A DNA stretch of 64,000 nucleotides, taken from NCBI GenBank assembly GCA_963804885.1, contig CAWDSF010000005.1:62001-126000 (forward strand), given 5' to 3'. Positions 1 through 9,303 of the stretch are shown here, piece by piece. Each line of letters begins with the position of its first letter. The first letter of the stretch is position 1. The position numbers were made by a program, and so were the translations under genes. A model generated the notes under the pieces. It was not told where the DNA came from, made no database searches, and saw nothing but the letters and a program-made list of their open reading frames with translations. Source of the stretch: PALSA-1004 sp963804885. GTDB taxonomy: Bacteria; Pseudomonadota; Gammaproteobacteria; Burkholderiales; SG8-41.

Positions 1-1249
1 GTTGTTCAGGCCTTTGAATTTTCTTTCAATGTCCTTGTCGCTCGCCGGGTTGCGGATATGGCCGAGCGGATGGTCGACGCTGCTCGTTTTGCGCGTACCG
101 TTCTTGAGCCTCACTTCGAGCCGGCAGGGCACGCTCTGCGGCTGCATCTTGTCGAGTTCCTTGTCGTAGATGACTTCGACTTTCTGGATCAGCGCGCGCA
201 GCCGCGGGTCGAACAGGCGCTCCTGCGAATAGGTGGCTGCATCGACCCAGCCGTAGAGCAGCGCGGCGCTGACCAGAAACGGAATGCTGTGGTCGGCGGT
301 CTCGCGCGTGGTCGGGTTCCATTTCTCGGGCTCGCTGCCGATTTCGCTCCACGCAAACCAGTAAGTGGTGACGACGATGGCCTCGACTTCCTGCGGCTCG
401 ATCCCTTCCCGGATCGCGAGCATCGCCTCGATCGGCGACTGGCCATGGTATTCGCACGGATAAATTTTCAACTGGCTGTCGGCGACGCGAAAATGCCCGT
501 GCGCGACCGGGCAGCGCGGGCCAGTCGAATTTCCCCGCGGCGTTCCACAGGCCCTGCTCGCCTTCGAAGACGGTCGTCGGTCCGGTCATGCCGGCTGCCG
601 CCAGGTCGACCGCGAAAACTGCATTGCGGCACGCGTTGCCGCCGGCGCAGCCTTTCCACATCGTGAGCTGGCCGCGCCGCACCACTTCGAGCGCCATGTT
701 GGGCGTCAGCACGAGCGCCAGCGCATTCGCGGTTCGCTCATGATCCAGCCCCATGATCTTCGCAATGCCTGCCGCCGCGGCCAGCGCGGTATACACGACG
801 TGGTCCCAGCCGCGATTGCGGATACGGTTGCCCGCGAAAAATCCGAGATAGAGCTCGTAGACGATGATCGAAGCGAGCAAAAAGGTTTTGCCGTCGGTCT
901 TGTGATGATCGGTGACTGCGAGCAATGCGGCGAACGCATCGCTCGGATGCCCGCCGCCGCTGCCGGTCGCATCGTTGAGATCGAGATAGCGGATCATCAC
1001 GCCGTTGGCGAACGCGGCGAGCTCGGGCGTCGTGCGGTCGAGCGTGCCGAACACGCGCGCCGTCTTTTTACTGCTGGCCTTGCCGGCGACGGCGCGCGCG
1101 ATGACGCAGGGCTCCGCGTTGTAGCCTCCGATGGCGCACGCAAGGCTGTCGATAAAGCGGCGCTTGCATTCGTGTATCGCTTCGGGCGTCAGGTCGGCGT
1201 ACGCGAGCTGATGAGTGAAATCGGTGAGCTTCTGCAGCGTGGCATCCAC
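1..1249 (-). CDS. MmgE/PrpD family protein (3' end off the window, frameshifted)
   Basis: Member of the MmgE/PrpD (2-methylcitrate dehydratase-like) superfamily of cytoplasmic dehydratases/isomerases of carboxylic acids. A GTG start at 1249 opens the family N-terminus, with the conserved run AAFANGVMIRYLDLND and later GCAGGNACRNAVF. The frame breaks near 505-511: after FDWPALP the homologous continuation (VAHGHFRVADSQLKIYP, then EYHGQSPIEAML) lies in another frame and runs to base 1 without a stop. One extra G explains the break. It follows the acyl-CoA synthetase stop by 11 bp and is the last visible gene of that operon. Substrate unknown; family assignment is firm. Confidence 0.85.
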
Positions 1250-1260
1250 GGCAGCGGCCT

Positions 1261-3372
1261 TTACGCGCGAAAGCGCAGCAGCGCGTCCGCGGCGACCACG
1301 CCGCGGCCGGCCGGCCGCACCAGCAGCGGATTGATGTCCATCTCCTCGAGCGTGTTGCGCAACTGCCAGGCGAGCTGCGAAACCGCGACCAGCGCGTGTG
1401 CGAGCGCGCCGACGTCGCCGGCCGGCTTGCCGCGCACACCGGACAGGATAGCCGCGGCGCGCAGCTCGGCGATCATTTCGCGCGCGGTTTCGATGCCGAA
1501 CGGCGCGAGCCGGTAAGTCACATCCTTGAGTGTTTCGGCAAAGATTCCGCCGAGCCCGAACGCCACCACTGGACCGAATACGGAATCGTTGACGACGCCG
1601 ACGATCGTCTCGATGCCGTCGCTGATCATTTCCGATACGAGCAGGCCGTCGAGCTTGGCCGCCGGCGCGGCAAGCTCAACGCGCGAAAGCATCACCCGAA
1701 CTTCGACCGCGAGATCTTCCGCGTTGCGAATGTTGAGTTGAACGCCGCCAGACTCGGACTTGTGCGGAATGTCGCGCGAGACGATTTTTAGCGCGACCGG
1801 AAAAGTCACGCCGTCGACATCCGCCGCTTTGAGCGGCGCGGCCGGCAGCAGGCGGTCAGTCGTCACCGGCACGTTCCACGCCTTCAGGAGCGCCTTGCCT
1901 TCGTACTCGCTCATGGTGCCCGGTGCGTAGCGCGTTGCCGGCCGCGGATTGGCGGGCTCCGCGACACCCGCGCGGTTGCGGCGGCGCGCGTTCTGGTAGT
2001 CCGACAGCACCTGCATCGCCTTGGCGACGCGCGTCGGCGATGGCAGGATCGGGATGCCGGCCGCCTCCAATGCATCCATCGCGCCGCCCGTGGTTTCTCT
2101 CGGCACCGACAGGAAAGTGAAAATCGGCTTGCGGTGCTTCTGCACCGCCTCGACCAGTGCATTGGCGCCGTTGCGCGCATGCTCGCCGGTCGTCGTCGCA
2201 AACAGCACGCCCAACTGGTGCACGGCCGGATCCGCGAGCACCGCGTCGACTGCCGCGCGGAATCGCGGCGCGTTCGCGTTCGTGATGAAGCCCGCCGCGT
2301 AATCGATCGGGTTCTCGAGCGACGCGGTATTGGGCAGCAGTTTTTGCAGCGCCGCGTGCGTGGCCGGCGCCAATACCGAGAGGCTCAGGCGACACTGGTC
2401 GGCGGCGTCGGAAAAAACCACGGCCGACCCGCCCGACCCGCCCATGATCGCCACGTCGTCGCCCGCCGGGCGGTCCGCATACGCGAGCAGGCACTGGATG
2501 CTGTCGATCGCTTCTTCCATTTCCTGCGCTTCCACCACGCCGCATTGGCGAAACGCCGCGCGGTAGATGTCGTACGAGCCCGTCATGTTCGCCGTGTGCG
2601 ACGCCGCCGCCTTCACGCCTTGCCGCGTGTTGCCCGCTTTCCAGACGACGATGGGCTTGCCCGCGGCGAGCGCGCGCTGCGCGGCCGCCACGAAACGGCG
2701 CCCGTCGCTGATGCCTTCCATATACATGAGGATGAGCCGCGTGCCGGGATCGTCGATCATCGCCTCGACGAGCTCGGGCGCGGTCAAATCGCTTTCGCTG
2801 CCGCTCGCGACGACCTGCCGGAAGCCGATACCGGCGGCGGCGCAGCGCACCACCAGGCTGTTGCCGAAGCCGCCGCTCTGGATCACGGCTGACACCGGGC
2901 CCGGCGTCAACACCGGCGGCCGCGCGAGGCTGCCGAACGCCGCGTACGCGTTCGCATGCACGTTCACGAGGCCGAGACAATTGGGACCGATGATGCGCAC
3001 GCCATGCGCGCGCGCCGCGTTCAGCATGCGCCGTTCACGGTCCTGGCCCTCGGGCCCTGCTTCGCGGAAGCCGCCGCCGAACACCACGACGAAGCGCACG
3101 CCATGCCGCCCGCATTCGGCCACCATGTCGGGCACCAAGTCGGCCGGCAGCGCGATCACCGCGATATCGCACGGCGTGGGCACGTCCTTGATCGATGCGT
3201 AACAGCGCAGACCCGCGAGCTCGGGATACTTCGGGTTCACCGGATACACGCCGCCGTCGAAACCGCGCTCCTGCAGCGCGCGCACGGTCTGCGCGCCGGG
3301 ACGGTTCGGCTCGGGGCTGGCGCCGACGACCGCGATCGAGCGCGGGTTGAAAAGAAATTCGAAGTCGCTCAC
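1261..3372 (-). CDS. NDP-forming acyl-CoA synthetase (acetate--CoA ligase family)
   Basis: Single-chain acyl-CoA synthetase (703 aa) of the NDP-forming type, converting a carboxylic acid, CoA and ATP to acyl-CoA, ADP and phosphate. Order seen: CoA-binding Rossmann domain (about 1-135, with RSIAVVGAS), succinyl-CoA-ligase-like domains (about 150-460) with the probable phosphohistidine His259 in AASHTANMTG, and a C-terminal ATP-grasp domain (about 480-700; PVALKIVSRDIPHKSESGG and EMDINPLLV). The GTG start at 3372 lies 3 bp after the crotonase stop, so the genes are probably co-translated. The acid activated cannot be read from sequence; the neighbours suggest one imported through a Bug/TTT system. 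A paralogue sits at 9293-11468. Confidence 0.9.
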   Translation of the reverse strand: MSDFEFLFNPRSIAVVGASPEPNRPGAQTVRALQERGFDGGVYPVNPKYPELAGLRCYASIKDVPTPCDIAVIALPADLVPDMVAECGRHGVRFVVVFGGGFREAGPEGQDRERRMLNAARAHGVRIIGPNCLGLVNVHANAYAAFGSLARPPVLTPGPVSAVIQSGGFGNSLVVRCAAAGIGFRQVVASGSESDLTAPELVEAMIDDPGTRLILMYMEGISDGRRFVAAAQRALAAGKPIVVWKAGNTRQGVKAAASHTANMTGSYDIYRAAFRQCGVVEAQEMEEAIDSIQCLLAYADRPAGDDVAIMGGSGGSAVVFSDAADQCRLSLSVLAPATHAALQKLLPNTASLENPIDYAAGFITNANAPRFRAAVDAVLADPAVHQLGVLFATTTGEHARNGANALVEAVQKHRKPIFTFLSVPRETTGGAMDALEAAGIPILPSPTRVAKAMQVLSDYQNARRRNRAGVAEPANPRPATRYAPGTMSEYEGKALLKAWNVPVTTDRLLPAAPLKAADVDGVTFPVALKIVSRDIPHKSESGGVQLNIRNAEDLAVEVRVMLSRVELAAPAAKLDGLLVSEMISDGIETIVGVVNDSVFGPVVAFGLGGIFAETLKDVTYRLAPFGIETAREMIAELRAAAILSGVRGKPAGDVGALAHALVAVSQLAWQLRNTLEEMDINPLLVRPAGRGVVAADALLRFRA

Positions 3373-3375
3373 TCT

Positions 3376-4164
3376 TTATTGGTCCTTGATCAGCGGCGTG
3401 CGCCGTTCGCGCCACGCATCGTGGCTTTCTTTTTTGTCTGCGGTGCCCTCGAGCGTCGTAAAGCGATAGAGGTCCATCAACGCGGCATCCGTCAGATTCG
3501 GCATGTTCATGCCCTGGTTCAGCGATTCCTTGGTCAACCGGCTCGCGAGCGGCGGGTACCCGGCAATCTGCCCCGCGACTTCCATCGCTTTGGCCATCAG
3601 TTCCGCGTGCGGCACGACCCATTGCGCGAGGCCGATGCGGCCCGCCTCGTCCGCTTTCAGCGGAAAGCCCATGCCCAGGCGCATCGCGTTGCCCTTGCCG
3701 ACCCAGCGCGCGAGCCGCACCAGCGCCGCCTGCGCCGGAATGATGCCGAGCTTGACCTGCGTCAGCCGCCATTCGGCGCGCTCGGAGGCGACGATCAAGT
3801 CGCAGCACCAGGTGACGATCGCGCCGATGCCGATCGCATAGCCGTTGACCGCTCCGATCAGCGGCTTCGGAAAATCATCGATGGCACGGAACGCATGAAA
3901 GCGCCGGTTCGGCAGGTTGCGGATGAAATCGCCGACCGAGTTCAGCACGTGCGTGTTCGGATCTTTCAGGTTGGCGCCCGCGCAGAATGCGCCGCCCGCC
4001 TCGTCGCCGGTCATGATCGCGCAGCGAATCGCGGGATCCTCCTCCAGCGTGCGCAGTCCATCGCGCAATTCGGCGTAAAAATCCTCGCACCACGCGTTGC
4101 GGGCTTCGGGCCGGCTCAACGTCAGCACGCCGACCTGTCCGCGTTTCTCACAAATGATGGGCAT
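3376..4164 (-). CDS. Crotonase (enoyl-CoA hydratase/isomerase-like) with non-canonical active site
   Basis: 262-aa crotonase-superfamily protein acting on a CoA thioester. The oxyanion-hole segments are present (AFCAGANLKD near 59-68 and GAVNGYAIGIGA near 104-115). The two glutamates that do water addition in classical enoyl-CoA hydratase appear absent: the GGGCE position reads GIGAI and the QPE position reads LTQ. It may therefore catalyse another crotonase reaction, such as isomerisation, thioester hydrolysis or C-C cleavage. The ATG at 4164 has a GAAGGATC ribosome site. It lies between a Bug protein and an acyl-CoA synthetase in one operon. Fold assignment is sure, reaction not. Confidence 0.85.
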   Translation of the reverse strand: MPIICEKRGQVGVLTLSRPEARNAWCEDFYAELRDGLRTLEEDPAIRCAIMTGDEAGGAFCAGANLKDPNTHVLNSVGDFIRNLPNRRFHAFRAIDDFPKPLIGAVNGYAIGIGAIVTWCCDLIVASERAEWRLTQVKLGIIPAQAALVRLARWVGKGNAMRLGMGFPLKADEAGRIGLAQWVVPHAELMAKAMEVAGQIAGYPPLASRLTKESLNQGMNMPNLTDAALMDLYRFTTLEGTADKKESHDAWRERRTPLIKDQ

Positions 4165-4200
4165 ACGATCCTTCTATTGGAAATCGTGCAGGGTTTGCGC

Positions 4201-5175
4201 TCAATCCGCGCGCATGCCGACAGCCTTGATGACTTTGCTGTTCTGCGCGAGCTCGCGCCTGATCAGCTCGCCGAACTCTTTGGGCGAGCTGCCGACGACA
4301 TCGGTGCCCGCCGCCATAAACCGTTCCTGCGCGTATGGCGTCTTGAGCATTTCGCCGACCTGCCTGTAGAGCTTGTCGATGATCGCCGGCGGCGTCCCGG
4401 CCGGCGCAATCAGGCCCTGCCATGGCGCGGTGTTGAAGTCCTTGATGCCGGCCTCCGCGAGTGTGGGCACCTCAGGCAGATAAGGCACGCGGTCCTTGCC
4501 GGATGTGCCGAGCACCCTCACCTTGCCGCCCTTGATATAGGGCATCACCGTCGGCGGCGTCGTGAATATGAGCTGCACTTCGCCCGACACCATCGCGGTC
4601 AGCGCGGGCGCGCCGCCTTTGAACGGCACTGACACCATTTGTGTGTTGGTGAGAATCTTGAAGAGCTCGGCAGCCAGCGCGCCGGAACTGCTGGGAGTGG
4701 CCAGCGCGACGTTGAGCTCGTTCGGCTTCGCCTTGGCGAGCGCGATCAGTTCCTGCACGGTGTTCGCCTTGACCGACGAATTGACCGCGAGCAGCAAGGG
4801 CTGCGAACCTGCCATCGTGACGGGCGCGAAGTCCTTATAGACGTCGTACGGCACCTTGCGATAGATGAACGGCACTATCGTGTGCGCGGCATAGGTGAAC
4901 AGCAGCGTATAGCCGTCGGGCTGGGAATGCGCGACGATTTCGTTGCCGAGTATGCCGCCCGCGCCCGCGCGGTTGTCGATCACGATGGTCGCGCCCATGC
5001 CTTCGGCTACTTTGCTCATCACGATGCGCGCAATGATGTCGGTGCCGCCGCCGGCGGCGACCGGCACGATCACGCGGATCGGCTTGTCCGGATAATTACC
5101 CGTTGACTGTGCAGCGGCCAGCGCGGCGCACGAGCACAGTGCGATGCCCGTCATGGAATTGAAAATGCGCTGCAT
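4201..5175 (-). CDS. Bug-family TTT solute-binding protein
   Basis: Periplasmic extracytoplasmic receptor (324 aa) of the Bug/TctC family, which captures organic acids for tripartite tricarboxylate transporters. The N-terminus is a signal peptide (MQRIFNSMTG...AALAAAQ) followed by the family motif YPDKPIRVIVPVAAGGGTD and later DNRAGAGG. The ATG at 5175 is chosen because GGAGGAG lies just upstream and because it opens the signal peptide; the longer frame to 5259 is not signal-like. It is the first gene of the downstream operon (Bug, crotonase, acyl-CoA synthetase, MmgE/PrpD). No TctA/TctB membrane partner is in the window. Ligand unknown. Confidence 0.92.
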   Translation of the reverse strand: MQRIFNSMTGIALCSCAALAAAQSTGNYPDKPIRVIVPVAAGGGTDIIARIVMSKVAEGMGATIVIDNRAGAGGILGNEIVAHSQPDGYTLLFTYAAHTIVPFIYRKVPYDVYKDFAPVTMAGSQPLLLAVNSSVKANTVQELIALAKAKPNELNVALATPSSSGALAAELFKILTNTQMVSVPFKGGAPALTAMVSGEVQLIFTTPPTVMPYIKGGKVRVLGTSGKDRVPYLPEVPTLAEAGIKDFNTAPWQGLIAPAGTPPAIIDKLYRQVGEMLKTPYAQERFMAAGTDVVGSSPKEFGELIRRELAQNSKVIKAVGMRAD

Positions 5176-5374
5176 TGCTGCTCCTCCGAATCGATGGCTG
5201 CAGGTTACCGCTATGCGCTGTGGATGATATCGGCGCAGGCCCGGGCGGCCGGACCTCATTGCCCGCGCAATTGCTGTTTTACGAAATAATGCGGTGGCGC
5301 GGATTGCTGCAGGGGCGGGACGTTTTCTTCAAGGCCTCGAATGTAGCATATTGTCCGGCCGCGTTGCAGCACGC

Positions 5375-6745
5375 TCATGCATCAGCCGGCCGCAGCGCGA
5401 GCCGCGCGAGCACGTCGCGCCCGACGTCTTTCGCGCGGTCCAGATTCCGCAACGCTTCGAGCGCGGCCTCGCACTGCGCCGGGTCGCCGCATTGCGCGAA
5501 GAGCTCGCGAAACTTCGCCTCGACTTCCGCATCCGTCAGCGGATTCTTCGCATGTCCTTTCGGATAGCGAACTTCGTGCGTCAAGGTTGCGCCCGATGTC
5601 AGGCGCACGTCGAGCCGGCTGCCGGACGATTCCGGATACTGCGCGGACAACCCTGCATCTTCGGTCACGGTGACTTTTTTCATCAATGCGCCGACCGTCG
5701 GATCGCCCAAACGTGCTGACGCGAATGACTTGGCAGTCACCTCACCATCGAGCAGCGCGATGGCGACGACGTAAGGAAGGCTGTGATCGGCGGTTTCGCG
5801 CGTTGCCGGGGCCCAGCGCGATGGATCGTTGCCCATCATGTGCACCGCCGTACGATAACCCGCGACGTCGATGCCGGCGACGTCCGCCAGTTTCACGCGC
5901 GCGCGCAGCACGAGCGCAGCCTCGACTGCGGATTGGCCGTGATAGCACACCGGCAATCGCTTGATGTGCGTTTGGCCGATCATGTGCGGCACAGCGGGAA
6001 TCGCGGGCAACGGCCATTCGAAGCGGCCGACGATGTCCCACAGCCCGCCCTCGCCTTCGAATACCGCGGTCGGACCGGTAAAACCTTCGTGCGCGAGCAT
6101 CGCCGCAAAGACCGCATTGCGCGATGCATTGGCGCCCGCGCAGCCTTTCCAGCTGCTCAAATCGCCGCGTCGCGTCTGCGTCAGCGCCATGTTCGGCGCG
6201 AGCGCCAGCGACACTGCGTTCGCCATCTGCGCGCGCGTGAGTTTCATCAGGCGGCCAACGCCAAGCACGCAGCCCAGCACGCTGTATACCGGCTGATCCC
6301 AGCCTTTGGAGTTGATGTCGATCGCGTCCATGAAGCTGCAATAGACGTCGTAGGCGAGCGTGATCGCACCGAGCACCGATTCGCCGTCTGCGCCGATGTG
6401 GTCGGCGACGGCCAGTATGCCCGACGTCATGTCGCTCGGATGCCCGCGGCTCTTGCTCAAGTACGTGTCGCTCAGGTCGAGATAGCGCAGCATTACGCCG
6501 TTCGCGAAGGCCGCGGCTTCCGCCGACGTGCGCAGGCTGCTGCCCCAGATTCCGGCTTCAGGCGTGCCTGCGTAGCGTCGCGCGATCTGGCGCGCCATCC
6601 TGCTCAGCGGCTCGTCGTATGCACCCAGTGCGCTCGCTATCGTGTCGATCACGTGCTGCTTGCACGCGTGCAGGGTATCGGCAGGCAGCGCGGAAAATTC
6701 AGGCCGCAAAGCGAAATCCACCAGCCGTTCGGTCGTCGCATCCAT
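5375..6745 (-). CDS. MmgE/PrpD family protein
   Basis: Intact 456-aa MmgE/PrpD superfamily protein, likely a cytoplasmic dehydratase or epimerase of a di- or tricarboxylic acid. Motifs parallel the paralogue at the window start: AAFANGVMLRYLDLSDT, GCAGANASRNAVFAAM, CYHGQSAVEAAL and RETADHSLPYVVA. The ATG at 6745 begins the family N-terminus and lies 2 bp after the carboxyltransferase stop. It is the last gene of the upstream catabolic operon; about 200 bp without a gene separate it from the next Bug gene. Substrate not determinable. Confidence 0.92.
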   Translation of the reverse strand: MDATTERLVDFALRPEFSALPADTLHACKQHVIDTIASALGAYDEPLSRMARQIARRYAGTPEAGIWGSSLRTSAEAAAFANGVMLRYLDLSDTYLSKSRGHPSDMTSGILAVADHIGADGESVLGAITLAYDVYCSFMDAIDINSKGWDQPVYSVLGCVLGVGRLMKLTRAQMANAVSLALAPNMALTQTRRGDLSSWKGCAGANASRNAVFAAMLAHEGFTGPTAVFEGEGGLWDIVGRFEWPLPAIPAVPHMIGQTHIKRLPVCYHGQSAVEAALVLRARVKLADVAGIDVAGYRTAVHMMGNDPSRWAPATRETADHSLPYVVAIALLDGEVTAKSFASARLGDPTVGALMKKVTVTEDAGLSAQYPESSGSRLDVRLTSGATLTHEVRYPKGHAKNPLTDAEVEAKFRELFAQCGDPAQCEAALEALRNLDRAKDVGRDVLARLALRPADA

Positions 6746-6747
6746 GG

Positions 6748-8295
6748 TCAGGGCCGGTAGCCGAACGACGGCGGCTCCGCGGGGATCGTGCCCGCGCACA
6801 CCGCGGCGAACTCGCATAAGAGGCGGCGCGTATCGCGCGGATCGATGATCTCGTCGAAGTTGTACGCCTCGGCCGTGCGGAACGGCGAACAGACCCGCGC
6901 CAGCCGCGCTTCGATTTCCGCCAGTTTGGCGGCGGGGTCCGGCGCGCCCGCCAGTTCCGAGCGATACGACGCCTCCAATCCGCCCGCGATCGGCATCGAG
7001 CCCCAGTTGGCGGACGGCCACGCGTAACGCGTCGAATAGCGCGCATTGTTGGCGTGCGCGCCGCCGCCGATGCCGAAGCACTTGCGCACGATGACCGCGC
7101 ACCACGGCACCGTCGAGCCGATGATCGCAGCAATGGCTTCGGCCGCGTAGCGCATGGTGCCCTGCTGCTCGGCCGCCAGCCCGACCATGAAGCCGGGCAC
7201 GTCGACGAGATGCACGACGGGAAAATGAAACGTCTGCGCGAGATCGACGAAGCGGCGGATCTTGCGCGCGGCGTCGGCCGTCCACGCGCCGCCGTAGTGA
7301 TAAGGATCGCTCGCCAGCAGCGCAACGGGCCAGCCGTCGAAGCGCGCGTAGCCCGTGATTACGGGCCGTCCCCAGCGGCGGCCGGTTTCGAAGAACGTGC
7401 CGCGGTCGGCGATCTCGTCGATGATGCCGCGCATCTTGTAGACCTGGCGCTCGTCGCGCGGAATCACGTCGATGAGGCTGTCGACTTTGCGGTTGACGTC
7501 GTCGCCGGTCTCGATGCGTGCCGGTAGCTCAAAGACCGAGCGCGGCATATACGAGAGAAAGCGGCGCGTGCGCGCGAACGCGTCGGCTTCGCTGTCCACC
7601 TCATCGTCGACCGTGCCGTTGCGCGTATGGATTTCGCTGCCGCCCAGTTCGTTCTTTTCGTATTGCGGGCCGAGCCGGTTCACGACCGGCGGACCGGCGA
7701 TGAACATCTGCGAGGTGTCTTTCACCATGATCGAGTAATGGCTGGTCGCGACGCGCGCAGCGCCGAAGCCGGCAGTCGATCCCAGCGCCAGGCCGACGAC
7801 CGGCACCCGATTCAGATTTTCGAGCGCGATGCCCCAACCGTAAAGCGACGGACATTTCGCGTAGCCGTCGACTTCGAGCGCGCGCACCGAGCCGCCGCCG
7901 CCCGTGCCGTCGCACAGGCGCACGATCGGCAGCCGCAGATCGCGCGCCATCATCTCGGCGCGGACCATCTTGTCGCGCAAGCCGCCCTCGGCCGAGCCGC
8001 CGCGCACGGTGAAGTCGTCGCCGGCGACCACGACCGGCTTGCCGTCGAGCGTGCCGCGCCCCATCACGAGCTGGGCCGGCGTGAACGCGGTGATGTTGCC
8101 CGCATCGTCGTAGCCGGCCTTGCCGGCGATGCTGCCGACTTCGCGGAACGAGCCCGGGTCCAGCAGTGCGTCGATTCTTTCGCGCACGGTCAATTTGCCG
8201 CCGTCCTTGTGGCGCTGCACGCGCTCGGCGCCGCCGAGCTCCTGCGCGAGCGCCTGGCGCCGCCGCAATTCTTCGAGTTCCTTATTCCAGCTCAT
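6748..8295 (-). CDS. Acyl-CoA carboxylase carboxyltransferase subunit
   Basis: 515-aa carboxyltransferase of the propionyl-/methylcrotonyl-CoA carboxylase beta family, with two crotonase-fold halves. The N half shows KLTVRERIDALLDPGSF; the glycine-rich acyl-CoA-binding elements include DGTGGGGSV and GSTAGFGAARVA; the C half has DVPGFMVG and KCFGIGGGAHA. It would move carboxybiotin-derived CO2 onto, or off, an acyl-CoA. No biotin carboxylase or biotin carrier gene is nearby, so its partners are elsewhere, or it takes part in decarboxylation. The ATG at 8295 is preferred to a TTG two codons upstream. Followed after 2 bp by MmgE/PrpD. Confidence 0.88.
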   Translation of the reverse strand: MSWNKELEELRRRQALAQELGGAERVQRHKDGGKLTVRERIDALLDPGSFREVGSIAGKAGYDDAGNITAFTPAQLVMGRGTLDGKPVVVAGDDFTVRGGSAEGGLRDKMVRAEMMARDLRLPIVRLCDGTGGGGSVRALEVDGYAKCPSLYGWGIALENLNRVPVVGLALGSTAGFGAARVATSHYSIMVKDTSQMFIAGPPVVNRLGPQYEKNELGGSEIHTRNGTVDDEVDSEADAFARTRRFLSYMPRSVFELPARIETGDDVNRKVDSLIDVIPRDERQVYKMRGIIDEIADRGTFFETGRRWGRPVITGYARFDGWPVALLASDPYHYGGAWTADAARKIRRFVDLAQTFHFPVVHLVDVPGFMVGLAAEQQGTMRYAAEAIAAIIGSTVPWCAVIVRKCFGIGGGAHANNARYSTRYAWPSANWGSMPIAGGLEASYRSELAGAPDPAAKLAEIEARLARVCSPFRTAEAYNFDEIIDPRDTRRLLCEFAAVCAGTIPAEPPSFGYRP

Positions 8296-8332
8296 TGCCA
8301 ACTCATCGCTCTGTCTCTTTATCGCGCGCGCA

Positions 8333-9303
8333 TCATTCCGGCTTGATGCCCGCCGACTTGATCACCTTCGCCCATTTCGGCAGCTCGGCGCGCACGAGTT
8401 CGCCGAGCTCCTGCGGCGTGCTCGGCGTCGCGTCGAGGCCCTGCGCCTCCATCACGGCCTTGGTATCGGGGTTCGCAAGACCCTGCCGCACGAGCTGGTT
8501 GAGGCGGGTGACGATCGCGGCGGGCGTGCCGGCAGGCGCGAACAGCGCGTTCCACGCCGTGATTTCGTAGCCTGGCACGCCCGACTCGGCGATCGTCGGC
8601 GTATCGGGCACGAAGGCGGAGCGCCTGGCACCCGAGACGCCGAGCAGAATCAGTTTTTTCGTCTGCACGTGCGGCAGCACCGAAGTGCTGCCGAACATGA
8701 GTGCCACCTGCCCGCCCACCAGATCGATGATCGACGGTCCGCTGCCTTTATACGGAACGTGGATCATCTTCACGCCCGCCATCGACTTGAAGAGTTCGCC
8801 CGCAAGGTGCGTGCCGCTGCCCACCCCCACCGACGCATAAGTGAGCTGGTCGGGCTTGGCTTTGGCGAGCGCGATCAATTGCTGCACCGAGCGCGCCTGC
8901 GTCGACGGATGCACGACGAGGAAAAACATGTACGAGGAGATCTTCGAGATCGGCTCGAAATCCTTGACCGGATCGTACGGGACCTGCTTCTGCAGGCTCG
9001 GATTGATGACCATGCTGCTCTGCATCGCGAGCAGCGTATAACCATCCGGCGGCGCCTTGGCGACGAGTTCCACGCCGAGGTTGCCGCCCGCGCCGGGCCG
9101 GTTGTCCACGAAGACAGATTGACCGAGTTCGGTCGTCATCGTCCGCGCGAGCGCGCGCGAGACGAGATCGAGCGAACCGCCGGGGCTGAATGGGTTGACC
9201 ATGCGCACGGTTTTCGTCGGATAGGCCTGGGCGTGCGCGCTTGCCGGTGCGCTGCTCCAAGCAGCATGCAGCCGGCCAACGACCATGGTTTTTTATTTTT
9301 CAT
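8333..9303 (-). CDS. Bug-family TTT solute-binding protein (frameshift in signal peptide)
   Basis: Periplasmic Bug/TctC receptor. The mature part reads AYPTKTVRMVNPFSPGGSLD, VDNRPGAGGNLG and ends SAGIKPE. A well-placed GAGGAGCAGCA before the ATG at 9303 opens MKNKKPWSLAGCMLLGAA, a good signal peptide, but in a different frame from the mature protein; joining them near 9255-9262 gives a normal export signal ending HAQA. The first codons overlap the stop of the upstream acyl-CoA synthetase by 11 bp, which supports the 9303 start. I read the break as a sequence error. An in-frame ATG at 9286 would give a poor signal peptide. Confidence 0.85.

Noticed and set aside
5375..7285. 636-codon reading of the second MmgE/PrpD gene
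   Set aside because: The first 180 codons overlap the carboxyltransferase in antisense-like composition; the family N-terminus begins at the ATG at 6745.
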